Assembly (NCBI GenBank): GCA_963668545.1
Contig: OY764868.1
Location: 1,922,001-1,986,000, forward strand
Direction: 5' to 3'
Source: G963662265 sp963668545
GTDB lineage: Bacteria > Spirochaetota > Spirochaetia > CADAEX01
DNA: 64,000 nucleotides
The position numbers and the translations under genes were made by a program. The notes beneath the pieces were generated by a model. That model had not been told where the DNA came from. It saw nothing but the letters and a program-made list of their open reading frames with translations, and made no database searches. How positions within the stretch are numbered: the stretch's first letter is position 1; each line of letters begins with the position of its first letter. This document shows positions 43,370 to 51,915 of the stretch, in pieces.

Positions 43370-43761
43370 ATAAGAGGTAGTTGTGAAATCCCGTATTCTC
43401 ATATTTGCAAAATAAATGATCCACTTTTTAGCTTTTTCATATTATTATCTTGTATATTTTATGGCAGTTTATCTTTTGTTTCTTTTAAATCAATTGAAAT
43501 TATTTCAGGAATTACTGTAACTGGAATTATATGGGGTTTAATGTTTCTTGTTGAACCATTGATACCAAGGCATCAAGAATATTATAAGTTCAATGAAGGC
43601 AGTTTTTCAACTTCGCTACAATAACAGTCATTTTTATATTTTGAATTATTACCGTTCTAACATATTTAAATTTTATTGGATCAGCTGTGTTTACTATTGA
43701 TTTCCCAGTGTATTTTCTTTTCCCGGGAGTAAAACTTTTTAAAAACTTCAAAAGAAAGTAA
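43370..43761 (+). pseudogene. frameshifted small membrane protein gene
   Basis: From 43370 a frame without start codon reads FILLSCIFYGSLSFVSF and GIIWGLMFLVEPLIPRHQEY to a stop at 43624. The neighbouring frame then continues with TVLTYLNFIGSAVF and FPVYFLFPGVKLF to 43761, after an internal TGA. Two or three membrane helices are recognisable but the gene is broken. Confidence 0.5.
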
Positions 43762-44065
43762 GATTTGAATAAATCCATTTTTTAATTATTTATTTTTATA
43801 CCACTTATTTTACCAGCCCAGTAGCTTGTCCTTAGACATAATCCCGGCTACAGATATTATGGCAAGACAATGAACGGGTACTATACCGATGAGAAGATCG
43901 GTAAGACTTGTGGTATTTGTGGAGGGTGAAATGGAAAAAAGATATCCGGGTGCAGTCCAAAATCTGCTTGAATCATTAAACGATATTTAGAATATATATA
44001 ACGTTTCTCTACAGGATGAAAACTTTATTATAGGGAAGCAGCTGCTGCTTCACATCTTAATTAAT
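43762..44065 (+). other. decayed region with short remnants
   Basis: 43825-43929 reads RHNPGYRYYGKTMNGYYTDE to a stop, and 43931-43990 reads MEKRYPGAVQNLLESLNDI. Neither has a ribosome site or a recognised family. They are probably fragments of a lost gene. Confidence 0.35.
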
Positions 44066-44833
44066 TTAAAATTTACCATCGTAATCAGAGTCAGGCTCTT
44101 TATCCAAGCTAATAACTCTATGTGGATGATCTTTTTCAGGACTTTTTCCTGTTGAGGATCCTGCATCATAAACTCTGTTAATACCCCATGCTCCTGATCC
44201 GTTCCAGTTCTTTCCATCATGATTATGCCCAAACAATAAAGCACTAATGTTTGAGTTTTTTAAGATTTTTTTTAATTCATCTGAATCTCTTAACTGCATA
44301 AATGGTTTAGGATCTAGGGGGTGATGGTGTAAATATACAACACGATAATCACAATTCTTTACTTCTGTTGTATTTAATAGAGCTTTTAATTTATCTAATT
44401 GTTTTTCTCCCAATTCGCCTTGTGCAAAAGCAAAGTCATACCAATTGAGTTCCTCTTCCATAGAATCCAAGCCAAAAAATGCGATATTATCAATTATATC
44501 CAGTTTGGGATAGTGTAAATTTTCATTACCAAAAAAGCTTTTTTTAAATCTTTTTACATATTTCCTATTCCCAATTCCTCCAGTTCCTAGATCATGATTA
44601 CCTGGTACAACTAAAACCTCAAATCCGGCAGTTTTCAATTTATCCAGATGTTTTATTGCTTTTTTATAGATGTTATCTTCTGTTGCATCATCTACAATAT
44701 CTCCAGTGATAACAATTACATAATTAGATGCAGGAATCTTGTTAAGAATAATGCGTTCAACCATGTCTTCAAAAACTTGTGATAAATTTTTGTAACCAAT
44801 GTGCAAATCTGATAAATGAATAATCTTTTTCAT
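44066..44833 (-). CDS. metallophosphoesterase (class III cAMP phosphodiesterase-like)
   Basis: 255 residues. Two-metal motifs: LSDLHIG, ITGDIVDDAT, VPGNHDLG, VVYLHHHPLD and LLFGHNHDG. The pattern is that of CpdA/icc-type enzymes. ATG 44833 is preceded by GGGAGAG, better than the in-frame codon at 44878. Codon use is A+T-rich and the gene lies inside the accessory region, so it may be acquired. Substrate unknown. Confidence 0.85.
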   Translation of the reverse strand: MKKIIHLSDLHIGYKNLSQVFEDMVERIILNKIPASNYVIVITGDIVDDATEDNIYKKAIKHLDKLKTAGFEVLVVPGNHDLGTGGIGNRKYVKRFKKSFFGNENLHYPKLDIIDNIAFFGLDSMEEELNWYDFAFAQGELGEKQLDKLKALLNTTEVKNCDYRVVYLHHHPLDPKPFMQLRDSDELKKILKNSNISALLFGHNHDGKNWNGSGAWGINRVYDAGSSTGKSPEKDHPHRVISLDKEPDSDYDGKF

Positions 44834-44862
44834 TTTTCTCTCCCTTTTTTTAATTTGTTGAA

Positions 44863-45060
44863 TTATTGTAATACGCATATGATTTGTAGCAAGTTTTTGA
44901 TAATATTAAATTCTTTTTTTACTTTTTTGGTTTTGTCTGGTATTATTAAATTCACATATTCTCTATCCCCTGTATGCTTTTCTAATTCCCTATACGACTT
45001 CCAATAACGGTTACTATTACAGATATTATTGATAATAATGACTATTATTAGATAAGCCAT
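44863..45060 (-). CDS. possible small membrane-anchored protein
   Basis: 65 residues from ATG 45060: a short hydrophobic start (AYLIIVIIINNI) and a charged tail (SYRELEKHTGDREYVNLI). No ribosome site or family. It precedes the phosphoesterase by 29 bases and could be a leader gene of the same transcript. Confidence 0.3.
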   Translation of the reverse strand: MAYLIIVIIINNICNSNRYWKSYRELEKHTGDREYVNLIIPDKTKKVKKEFNIIKNLLQIICVLQ

Positions 45061-45120
45061 ATTAAATTCGAATTTTCTAACTGTTCATTTTATAATATAC
45101 AGATTTTTTTTGGGTATAAT

Positions 45121-45404
45121 ATGAGAAAACTTGAATTAATTATCAATAAAGGTATAGATACTATGGCAAGTGTTTTTACCAGTAAAGAATTATTTTCCTG
45201 GATTTTAAAAACCTATCCCAAGCAATTTCACTTTGCATGCAAAAAATATATCCTGCTCCATCAAAGAAAAAAAAGCTTATAGATCATATCTACAACTTGA
45301 TCAGAAAGTCCTGTAAAGTTGAGAAAATCTTTATCCTTCAAATGCCTAATCAGAATATGAAATACGTGAATTACACAATGGTAAAGTTTGAAAAAAAGAA
45401 ATAA
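45121..45404 (+). pseudogene. frameshifted paralogue of the 99-residue gene at 37706
   Basis: From ATG 45121 the frame reads LIINKGIDTMASVFTSKELF, matching ESIDEMGDAFTSNELVKR of the intact protein. Near 45238 the match shifts to another frame: KKKKLIDHIYNLIRKSCKVE and MKYVNYTMVKFEKKK, parallel to the intact SLQKVISKIIDIAVKTGN and GVYINYILTKKK. One frameshift breaks it. Confidence 0.7.
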
Positions 45405-45566
45405 TCACTTATTTGCAAGCATCATTAAAATCTTCTCAAGGTAGCCGCTCATAACCTCGTTTTTCAGATTGTTGATCTCTTTTTCCCACAGCTCAACACC
45501 TGTTATTATCCCGTACCTGGTAACCGTTTCAAGCAGCTTCTGCTGCAGTATTTCCTGTGAAGACAT
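45405..45566 (-). CDS. small 53-residue protein or integrase fragment
   Basis: Reads MSSQEILQQKLLETVTRYGI and NLKNEVMSGYLEKILMMLAN. Helical and intact. G-rich sequence lies right before the ATG. It overlaps the integrase remnant in another frame and its stop abuts the stop of the converging pseudogene. It could be the tail of the same integrase module rather than a gene. Confidence 0.35.
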   Translation of the reverse strand: MSSQEILQQKLLETVTRYGIITGVELWEKEINNLKNEVMSGYLEKILMMLANK

Positions 45567-46069
45567 ACCCCCCCATATATGCCTATATACAGGGGGAAGT
45601 GCTGGATCAGGTTATCCCTGACAGCCTGCTCAAATATTTTATTGCCGGCAGCAAGTATATTATTCTTTGTATTGTCAGCAAGTTCTTTCCCTGATTGTAT
45701 GGAGTGTAAATCCATATACCAATCATCTATCATATGACTTTTTATTGCACTGATTAATATATTACCGAACTGGGGGATCCAGTAATTCTGGATCATTCCT
45801 TCTCTTGAGATCCGGTAATCTGTGAGCGGAATTTCTTCTTTTTCTCAAGTCTTTTTCTATATCCATATTTATCATCGATAAATAAACCTGTTGCATATTC
45901 TTTGAAAGTATAAGCTTTATATGCAAGCCTGTTGTTAAAATCCTGAAGTCAAACTTTACAGCTTCAGCTTCGTCAACAGTACCAGTGCTTATTTCCTGAC
46001 CGGGAAGATTTTTATAAATTACCTGGATATTTCGGCTTTACGCTTTTTAAACCGATAATCAGCTTTCAT
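45506..46069 (-). pseudogene. frameshifted tyrosine recombinase (phage integrase), N-terminal part
   Basis: From ATG 46069 several frames together read KADYRFKKRKAEISR, VIYKNLPGQEISTGTVDEAE, AYTFKEYATGLFIDDKY and finally IKSHMIDDWYMDLHSIQSGK and LADNTKNNILAAGNKIFEQA. These are the N-terminal and core-binding domains of phage/island integrases. The catalytic domain with R-H-R-Y is absent. It lies next to tRNA-Gly, the usual integration target. Confidence 0.65.
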
Positions 46070-46112
46070 ATCATTAAGAATAAAGCCATTTATTATACCA
46101 AGTAAACACATT

Positions 46113-46134
46113 TTGGGGACACCTTGGGGACACC
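46113..46134. repeat. tandem 11-bp direct repeat near integrase and tRNA
   Basis: TTGGGGACACC occurs twice without a gap. Short direct repeats beside the attachment site are typical integrase arm-binding sites; this role is an inference. Confidence 0.4.
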
Positions 46135-46150
46135 ACAAGGTTTAAAGAAA

Positions 46151-46187
46151 ATAAGTCCTTGCAATTAATTTCATTGCAAAGACTTAT
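46151..46187 (-). terminator. terminator of tRNA-Gly
   Basis: A 15-bp stem (ATAAGTC then TTGCAAT on one arm) is fully paired on the minus strand with one G-U pair, followed by TTTCTTT. Confidence 0.6.
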
Positions 46188-46211
46188 ATATTTGTTTTAT
46201 CGAAATCATTA

Positions 46212-46282
46212 AGCGAGCGAAGGGAATCGAACCCTCGGCACGAGCTTGGGAAGCTCGGGTATTACCATTATACGACGCTCGC
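46212..46282 (-). tRNA. tRNA-Gly (CCC)
   Basis: 71 nt on the minus strand. Acceptor GCGAGCG pairs with CGCTCGC; D stem GTAT/ATAC; anticodon stem CGAGC/GCTCG with loop TTCCCAA, so the anticodon is CCC (codon GGG). T stem GAGGG/CCCTT with loop TTCGATT. CCA is not encoded. It is the likely attachment site of the neighbouring island. Confidence 0.92.
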
Positions 46283-46311
46283 AGAAGTTGTTTAAAATCA
46301 GATCCTGGAAA

Positions 46312-46340
46312 ATTATAACCTTAATTTACTTAACTGTAAA
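46312..46340 (-). promoter_or_regulatory. promoter of tRNA-Gly
   Basis: On the minus strand: TTTACA (46340-46335), 17 bases, TATAAT (46317-46312). The -35 lies inside the 3' end of the PASTA gene. Confidence 0.6.
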
Positions 46341-47345
46341 TCTGGAAATTTCACTGTCCATGGCTGAAAGTACAAGTATATTGCCTTCATCCTCAAAATA
46401 GGGAATTGCTATAACACCTCCGCGGTGTCTCATCCTGAAGATTTCCTCAACACTCCCTTCAACTGTAATTCTCTCAAGCTTCAGCTCTACAGATACAGGG
46501 TAATCAGGAAGTGTTTTTTCAATTAATCCGAACACCTTTCCTTTTACAGATTCCGGAGCTGTTATCTGAAGCTGCACAATCGTACCGTGGGGAACATGTT
46601 CCTCATGTGCAGGTGTCTGTGATATTACAACACCCTTTTTCTCCCCTTTTCCGGCTTCCCTGTATGTAAAGAGAAACGGAAGATTAAACCCGGCAATTTT
46701 TTTCAGGGCGGACTGGAAATCATAATCCTCAAACTCGGGAACTATATATGTCTTTCCTTCAGGTCCCCGGCTGACAACCAGCTCAAGCTCTGTAAATCCT
46801 GTCAGTTCTGTTCCGGGTTCAGGTTTCTGCTCAAGTATTGTTCCTTCTTCCTTTTCATTATAAATCCTCGTAACAGGATCCTTGATTTTCAGCAAAGGTC
46901 CGTATGTTGTAAAGAGAGACTTGAAATGTGTCTCAAGATCACTCAGCTTCCATCCCCTGTAATCATCAACCTTGTCAATAACAGTCCCCTTGCTTACTTT
47001 GAGAACCACATTGCTTCCTGCTTTTCTTATTGTCCCGGGTTTAGGAGACTGCTCTATTACTGTTCCCTTGTCAGAAGGATTAGCTGAAAATTTAAGCTGA
47101 ATACGGGTGTTTATTCCCCTTTCCTGCAGTTCAATAACAGCCTGCTCAAGTTTCTGCTGTGTCACATCTGGAATCATTACCTCTTCAGCACCTCTGAGTA
47201 CAATAAAAAAAGCAACAGTTGATGATACAGCTGCAAAAACAAGTATACCAAGCATCACATAGATTATTATTTTAAAAAAACGTGTATTCTGATCATCATT
47301 CCGGCCAGGAAAAAGTTTTTTTATCTTATCAAAAAAGAATCCCAT
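46326..47345 (-). CDS. PASTA-domain membrane protein
   Basis: 339 residues. One membrane helix (about 24-48), then three PASTA domains (residues ~55-265; e.g. IPDVTQQKLEQAVIELQERG, GTVIEQSPKPGT, GVVISQTPAHEEHVP). PASTA domains bind uncrosslinked peptidoglycan or beta-lactams. No kinase or transpeptidase domain is attached, unlike PknB or PBP2x, so it is a stand-alone wall-binding protein. TTGGAG lies 8 bases before the ATG, 3 bases after the fmt stop. Confidence 0.88.
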   Translation of the reverse strand: MGFFFDKIKKLFPGRNDDQNTRFFKIIIYVMLGILVFAAVSSTVAFFIVLRGAEEVMIPDVTQQKLEQAVIELQERGINTRIQLKFSANPSDKGTVIEQSPKPGTIRKAGSNVVLKVSKGTVIDKVDDYRGWKLSDLETHFKSLFTTYGPLLKIKDPVTRIYNEKEEGTILEQKPEPGTELTGFTELELVVSRGPEGKTYIVPEFEDYDFQSALKKIAGFNLPFLFTYREAGKGEKKGVVISQTPAHEEHVPHGTIVQLQITAPESVKGKVFGLIEKTLPDYPVSVELKLERITVEGSVEEIFRMRHRGGVIAIPYFEDEGNILVLSAMDSEISRFTVK

Positions 47346-47348
47346 TAT

Positions 47349-48293
47349 CTAATCTCCAAGAACAGTTCCTTCAAAATCCCTGACACCATTAATAAAGGAT
47401 TTGAAATCCATTTCTTTTTTCGACTGCGGTTTAAGATGTTTAACAGCAAGAAAGCCGTTGCCGGTTTTTATAACAATACCCTCTTTCCTGCTGATAAATA
47501 CAACTTCACCCTCTTTAAAAGATTTTCCAATGTCAGGTATATCACCTTTATATATTATAGCTTCAGTAATAACAAGTAATTTGCCATTATAATATGTATA
47601 TGCATGGGGCCAGGGGTTGTATGCCCTGATCATTCTTTCAATAACTTCACTGCTGTCTGACCATTTTATCAATCCGTCTTTTTTTTCAATCATTGAACAG
47701 TAGCTTGCTTTTTCACTGTCCTGGGGAACAGCCTTGTAACTGCTGTTTACTATATCACTGATTACTTCAGTAATAATTTCAGAGCTTTTTTCCGCAACAT
47801 AGATGCTAAGAGTTTCTGTGGTTTCCCTTCCTGAGAGAGGTATTTCAAACTGCCGTATTATATCTCCGCTGTCCATCTCCAGTGCCATTCTCTGTACAGT
47901 AATACCTGTAATATCCTTTCCCGCCATAATTGCGGCAGGAATAGGGGCAGCTCCCCTGAATTCCGGAAGAAGGGAAGGATGAATATTGAGAGTTTCTTTT
48001 CTGAACAGATCAAGGAAACTTTTTCTGAATATTTTTCCGTAGGCAAAAGTAACCAGAATATCTGGTTCCAGTTTTTCCACAATCTCAAGAAAAGCCTTAT
48101 CAATTTTCTCAGGCTGATATACATCCAGACCAAGCTCTAGTGCTTTTTCCTTTACAGGTGATGGTGAGATAATACCTTTCCTCCCTTTAGGCCTGTCAGG
48201 ATTTGTAAGAACTCCGCATATCTGATATCCGGATGCAATCTTTTCAAGAGATGGAACAGCTATTTCAGGTGTTCCTGCAAAGAATATCTTCAT
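47349..48293 (-). CDS. fmt: methionyl-tRNA formyltransferase
   Basis: 314 residues. Formylates initiator tRNA. Motifs: IFFAGTPEIAVPSLEKI at the start, LNIHPSLLPEFRGAAPIPAA and the catalytic N-H-D triad region (NIHPSLLP, and VTGITVQRM). C-terminal RNA-binding half with YNPWPHAYTYYNGKLL. It starts at the stop of def with TGATG coupling. Confidence 0.95.
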   Translation of the reverse strand: MKIFFAGTPEIAVPSLEKIASGYQICGVLTNPDRPKGRKGIISPSPVKEKALELGLDVYQPEKIDKAFLEIVEKLEPDILVTFAYGKIFRKSFLDLFRKETLNIHPSLLPEFRGAAPIPAAIMAGKDITGITVQRMALEMDSGDIIRQFEIPLSGRETTETLSIYVAEKSSEIITEVISDIVNSSYKAVPQDSEKASYCSMIEKKDGLIKWSDSSEVIERMIRAYNPWPHAYTYYNGKLLVITEAIIYKGDIPDIGKSFKEGEVVFISRKEGIVIKTGNGFLAVKHLKPQSKKEMDFKSFINGVRDFEGTVLGD

Positions 48294-48781
48294 CAGCCCC
48301 TGCTTTTCTTTTCATAAAGTTTGAGAACACGTTCACGCTGCTTGTCCCGCAGTCTGTCAGGAAACAGAATACCGTTCAGATGGTCATTTTCATGCTGTAT
48401 AATCCTTGCCAGAAAATCATCATTATCTATTCTGAAAGGCTTTCCATTCAGGTTCCAGGCCTGTATTGTTACAGCAAGCGGTCTCAACACATCAGCATAT
48501 ATTCCCGGAATACTCAGGCAGCCCTCTTCATACTTGCCCTGCTCCTGTGATGTAAATATTATTTCCGGATTGATAAATACCCTTGCTATATCTCCAGGGG
48601 CTTTTGTAACAAAAATCCGCTTCTTCACACCCACCTGGGGACCTGCAAGCCCGACTCCAATACCTGTATCAAGTATTTCTATCATTTTAGCTGCAAGATC
48701 TGCAATTTCCTCATTAATATCTGTTACAAGAGCAGCTTTTTCCCTTAATATCTCATCTCCGAGAGTTACTATATCCAACAA
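48293..48781 (-). CDS. def: peptide deformylase
   Basis: 162 residues. Removes the formyl group of new proteins. Metal motifs: GVGLAGPQVGVKKRIFV, EGCLSIPGIYADV (metal Cys) and QHENDHLNGILF (HExxH). TTG 48781 is used as the start, with GAGG 8 bases upstream. Overlaps fmt by one base; def, fmt and the PASTA gene form an operon. Confidence 0.95.
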   Translation of the reverse strand: MLDIVTLGDEILREKAALVTDINEEIADLAAKMIEILDTGIGVGLAGPQVGVKKRIFVTKAPGDIARVFINPEIIFTSQEQGKYEEGCLSIPGIYADVLRPLAVTIQAWNLNGKPFRIDNDDFLARIIQHENDHLNGILFPDRLRDKQRERVLKLYEKKSRG

Positions 48782-48964
48782 TTATCTATCCTCATTCCCT
48801 CAACAGGGGATATATTATTATTATCATAAAAATCAGAATAAAACATCATATCAGTTTTTTTCAAATGTATTATTCTGTTATCCCTGCACTAAATATACAT
48901 TAATAAATCAGCACAACAAAGTCAATTGAGTCATTATCCTGCATTTTACAATTAAGGCAGCAAA

Positions 48965-50947
48965 CTACATAAGTGAAACAGGATCAACATCTATTTCCGG
49001 ATAAACATTTTTGTGTGTTTTAAACTCTGTAACTGCAAAGGAAACAAGCTTGTGGGCTTTCATGAAATTATCTGAACTGATAATCACCTGGTACCTGGAG
49101 CTGCCTGCCACCACAGAAACAGGGCATTCGGCAGGACCGAGAATATTTATGGTAGTGTCGCCTGCTGCAAGTGTTTTAAGGTAATCTGTGAAACCTGATA
49201 TACTATCGCTGCATAGCCTGCTGTCCCTGGATCTGTACACAACCCTTATCACCCTGGTAAAGGGGGGGAAATTCATTATTCTCCTGTTTTCAGTTTCCCT
49301 TTCGTAAAACTCATCGGTTTTTCTGAGGGCTGCATACTTTATTGCAAAGTTGTCCGGCCTGAATGTCTGAATAAGGACTTTGCCGTCAGGTGAAAATCTG
49401 CCGGCCCTTCCTGATACCTGCATTATCAGAGCAAATGTCCTCTCTGCAGATCTGAAATCAGGAAGCTGAAGCGTAGTGTCCGCCAGTATTATCCCTATGA
49501 GTTTAACACCGGGAAAATTCAGTCCCTTGGCTACAATCTGTGTTCCAAGAAGAATATCTATTTCCCCTTTTCTGAAACTTTCAAGAACGTTTTTCAGATA
49601 CTCCTTTTTCCGGACACTGTCCCTGTCAAGGCGAGCAATTTTCAGATGGGGAAAATACCTCTGGATATCAGACTCAATCTTCTCTGTGCCGAATCCTGTA
49701 TAACCAATTTCAAGAGATCCGCATTCAGGACATACTTCTGCCGGGGCGCGGGAATATCCGCAGTAATGACAGATCATTCTGTTTCTGTCCCTGTGAAGGG
49801 TTAGAGGAACAGAACACTGACGGCATGTCATTTCATAGCCGCAGCTTCTGCAGTGGAAATAATAGAAAAAACCCCGCCTGTTGAGAAACAGGATTACCTG
49901 TCTCCCCTCCGATGCAGTCTGCCGTATCTCTTCAGCCAGGCGGTCGGAAATTGCAGAGCTGCTTTCAGACACATCAACAATTTCAACTTCCGGTATGCCT
50001 CCTCCTGCAGCTATCCTGTTAAGGCGGACCTCCTCTATCACCCCTGTTTTCATAAGATTATATGCTTCAAGACTGGGTGTAGCACTTCCCATGACAAGCT
50101 TTCCCCCGGATCTCTTTATTCTGTACATAGCTATCTGCCTGGCGTGGTAGCGGGGAGTCTGACCAGCCTTGTAGGAGCTTTCATGCTCCTCGTCAATTAT
50201 AATAAGCCCGGGATCCCTGACAGGGGCAAAAACAGCGCTTCTTGCCCCGATGACAATATCAGCTTCCCCTTTCTGTATTCTTCGCCAGTTATGAAGTTTC
50301 TGGGAAGGGGTAATACCTGAATGAAGTACAGCGACCCTGTCTCCGAACCTCTTGTATACATAATCTATCATCTGGTGGGTGAGTGCAATTTCCGGTACCA
50401 GGTATATTACCCCTTTTCCCCGGGAAAGGCACTCTTCTGCAGCTTTCAGATAAACCTCGGTTTTACCGGAACCTGTAACTCCGAAAAGATAAAAAAGAGA
50501 TTTACCGCTTTCAGTTATTTTTTCCACAGCACTGACCTGCTCATCATTGAGAACCACTTCACTGTAGTCATCATCAATATCTTCAAACAGATTAGGCTTT
50601 CTCTCCTGCCTGCCTCCAGGCACCATCCTGAAGAGGGCCTCCCCTTCCGAACACAGATACATTGAAGAGATCCATTTTACTGTTTCATGGTAGTCCTCAT
50701 CAAACAGCGGAATTTTATCAATTATTTTTTCTATTCTTTTCAGTTCAAAATCACCTTCAGGCTTTTCATCCGATACAGAAACAATAAAACCGGTCATTTT
50801 CCGTTTTCCGAGAAAGGCTGAGACCCTCACACCGCAGACAAGCGAGATTTCTTCTTCATGGGAAATATTTTCCGGAGGCAGATATGTAAAAGTGTTTTTT
50901 AAAGGTGTATTGAATACAACCTGAAGATATATTTCTTTTTTACCCAT
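48965..50947 (-). CDS. priA: primosomal replication restart helicase PriA
   Basis: 660 residues. Walker A FGVTGSGKTEVYLKAAEEC, DEEH box, and zinc-binding CRSCGYEMTCRQCS and ICHYCGYSR with VCPECGSLE (eight cysteines). Slightly short because the N-terminal domain is reduced. A TATAAT lies 14 bases before the ATG, so the leader may be very short. Confidence 0.93.
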   Translation of the reverse strand: MGKKEIYLQVVFNTPLKNTFTYLPPENISHEEEISLVCGVRVSAFLGKRKMTGFIVSVSDEKPEGDFELKRIEKIIDKIPLFDEDYHETVKWISSMYLCSEGEALFRMVPGGRQERKPNLFEDIDDDYSEVVLNDEQVSAVEKITESGKSLFYLFGVTGSGKTEVYLKAAEECLSRGKGVIYLVPEIALTHQMIDYVYKRFGDRVAVLHSGITPSQKLHNWRRIQKGEADIVIGARSAVFAPVRDPGLIIIDEEHESSYKAGQTPRYHARQIAMYRIKRSGGKLVMGSATPSLEAYNLMKTGVIEEVRLNRIAAGGGIPEVEIVDVSESSSAISDRLAEEIRQTASEGRQVILFLNRRGFFYYFHCRSCGYEMTCRQCSVPLTLHRDRNRMICHYCGYSRAPAEVCPECGSLEIGYTGFGTEKIESDIQRYFPHLKIARLDRDSVRKKEYLKNVLESFRKGEIDILLGTQIVAKGLNFPGVKLIGIILADTTLQLPDFRSAERTFALIMQVSGRAGRFSPDGKVLIQTFRPDNFAIKYAALRKTDEFYERETENRRIMNFPPFTRVIRVVYRSRDSRLCSDSISGFTDYLKTLAAGDTTINILGPAECPVSVVAGSSRYQVIISSDNFMKAHKLVSFAVTEFKTHKNVYPEIDVDPVSLM

Positions 50948-50983
50948 TAATCACATAAATCATTATAAAAAAAGCTGAACCTT

Positions 50984-51688
50984 TTATGCAGAAGCAGTTA
51001 TTCGGTCGAGTTCAGATCTCAGCTTTTTAAGATCCTCCCATACAGCTCTTTTATATTTTTCAGGATACCTTAAAACAGCGCTCGGATGGTATGTCGGTAT
51101 CACAGGTATACCGTTGTATGTATAAACACGTCCTCTCATCCGTCCAATACCGCTATCCTCACCTGTCAGTATCCTGCCGGAAATTCTTCCGAGTGTGAGT
51201 ATAATGTCAGGCTTCAGCAATGCTATCTGCCTTTCAAGATAAGGAAGGCACTTATAAATTTCATCAGGCTCCGGGTCCCTGTTTCCGGGAGGCCTGCACT
51301 TCACAATATTGCCTATAAAGCAGTCCCTGTGCCTGTCAAGGTTTATAGCAGAGAGCCACTTGTCAAGATACTGTCCAGCAGCCCCCACAAAGGGAATTCC
51401 CTTTATATCCTCGTCTCCACCGGGCCCCTCACCGACAATCATGACAAGGGGTGCGGGACTTCCATCCCCGGGTACAACCCTGTTCCGCTTTTCACATAAT
51501 ACGCACTTCCTGCAGTGTTCAACTTCGTCAGCTATCCTTTTTATGGAATCCCCGGGAATGCAGCTCCTGTCTCCCGTACTGCAGCCCAGGAAAACATATT
51601 TTTCCCTCTTTTCACTCATGTATCCGTATTTAATCTTATCCTCGAGATCATTCAGAGTTTCCCATATGTTTTCAGCAGCGTTTCTCAA
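50984..51688 (-). CDS. uracil-DNA glycosylase, family 4/5 type
   Basis: 234 residues. VGEGPGGDEDIKGIPFVGAA is the active-site region, IGNIVKCRPPGNRDPEPDEI and TYHPSAVLRYPE complete it. Four Fe-S cysteines: CRKCVLCEK, C in KCRPP, and CLPYLERQ. Removes uracil from DNA. TTG 51688 is used as the start (AAGGA upstream); ATG 51619 would lose the N-terminal helix. Confidence 0.9.
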   Translation of the reverse strand: MRNAAENIWETLNDLEDKIKYGYMSEKREKYVFLGCSTGDRSCIPGDSIKRIADEVEHCRKCVLCEKRNRVVPGDGSPAPLVMIVGEGPGGDEDIKGIPFVGAAGQYLDKWLSAINLDRHRDCFIGNIVKCRPPGNRDPEPDEIYKCLPYLERQIALLKPDIILTLGRISGRILTGEDSGIGRMRGRVYTYNGIPVIPTYHPSAVLRYPEKYKRAVWEDLKKLRSELDRITASA

Positions 51689-51915
51689 AAAATTTTCCTT
51701 GTTTTGTTTATATCCGGTATTTTATCCTGTTTCATCTTTTTAGCCAACAAAAAGAGGTAATTATATGTGGAGTGTATCTGATAATTATTGCATTCTGTCA
51801 GTTTCTGATTCATTTATTCATTAATTAAAGATATAGTTGATGCTTATATCATACCGGCTCAAAGCAGGTGTCTCAGATAAATCAAGCAGGTCTTCCCGGA
51901 TCCCGGAAAAATCAG

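Noticed and set aside
42655..46282. Second attachment site of the island at the 48-bp repeat
   Set aside because: CTCGCTTAA matches the tRNA end but in inverted, not direct, orientation.
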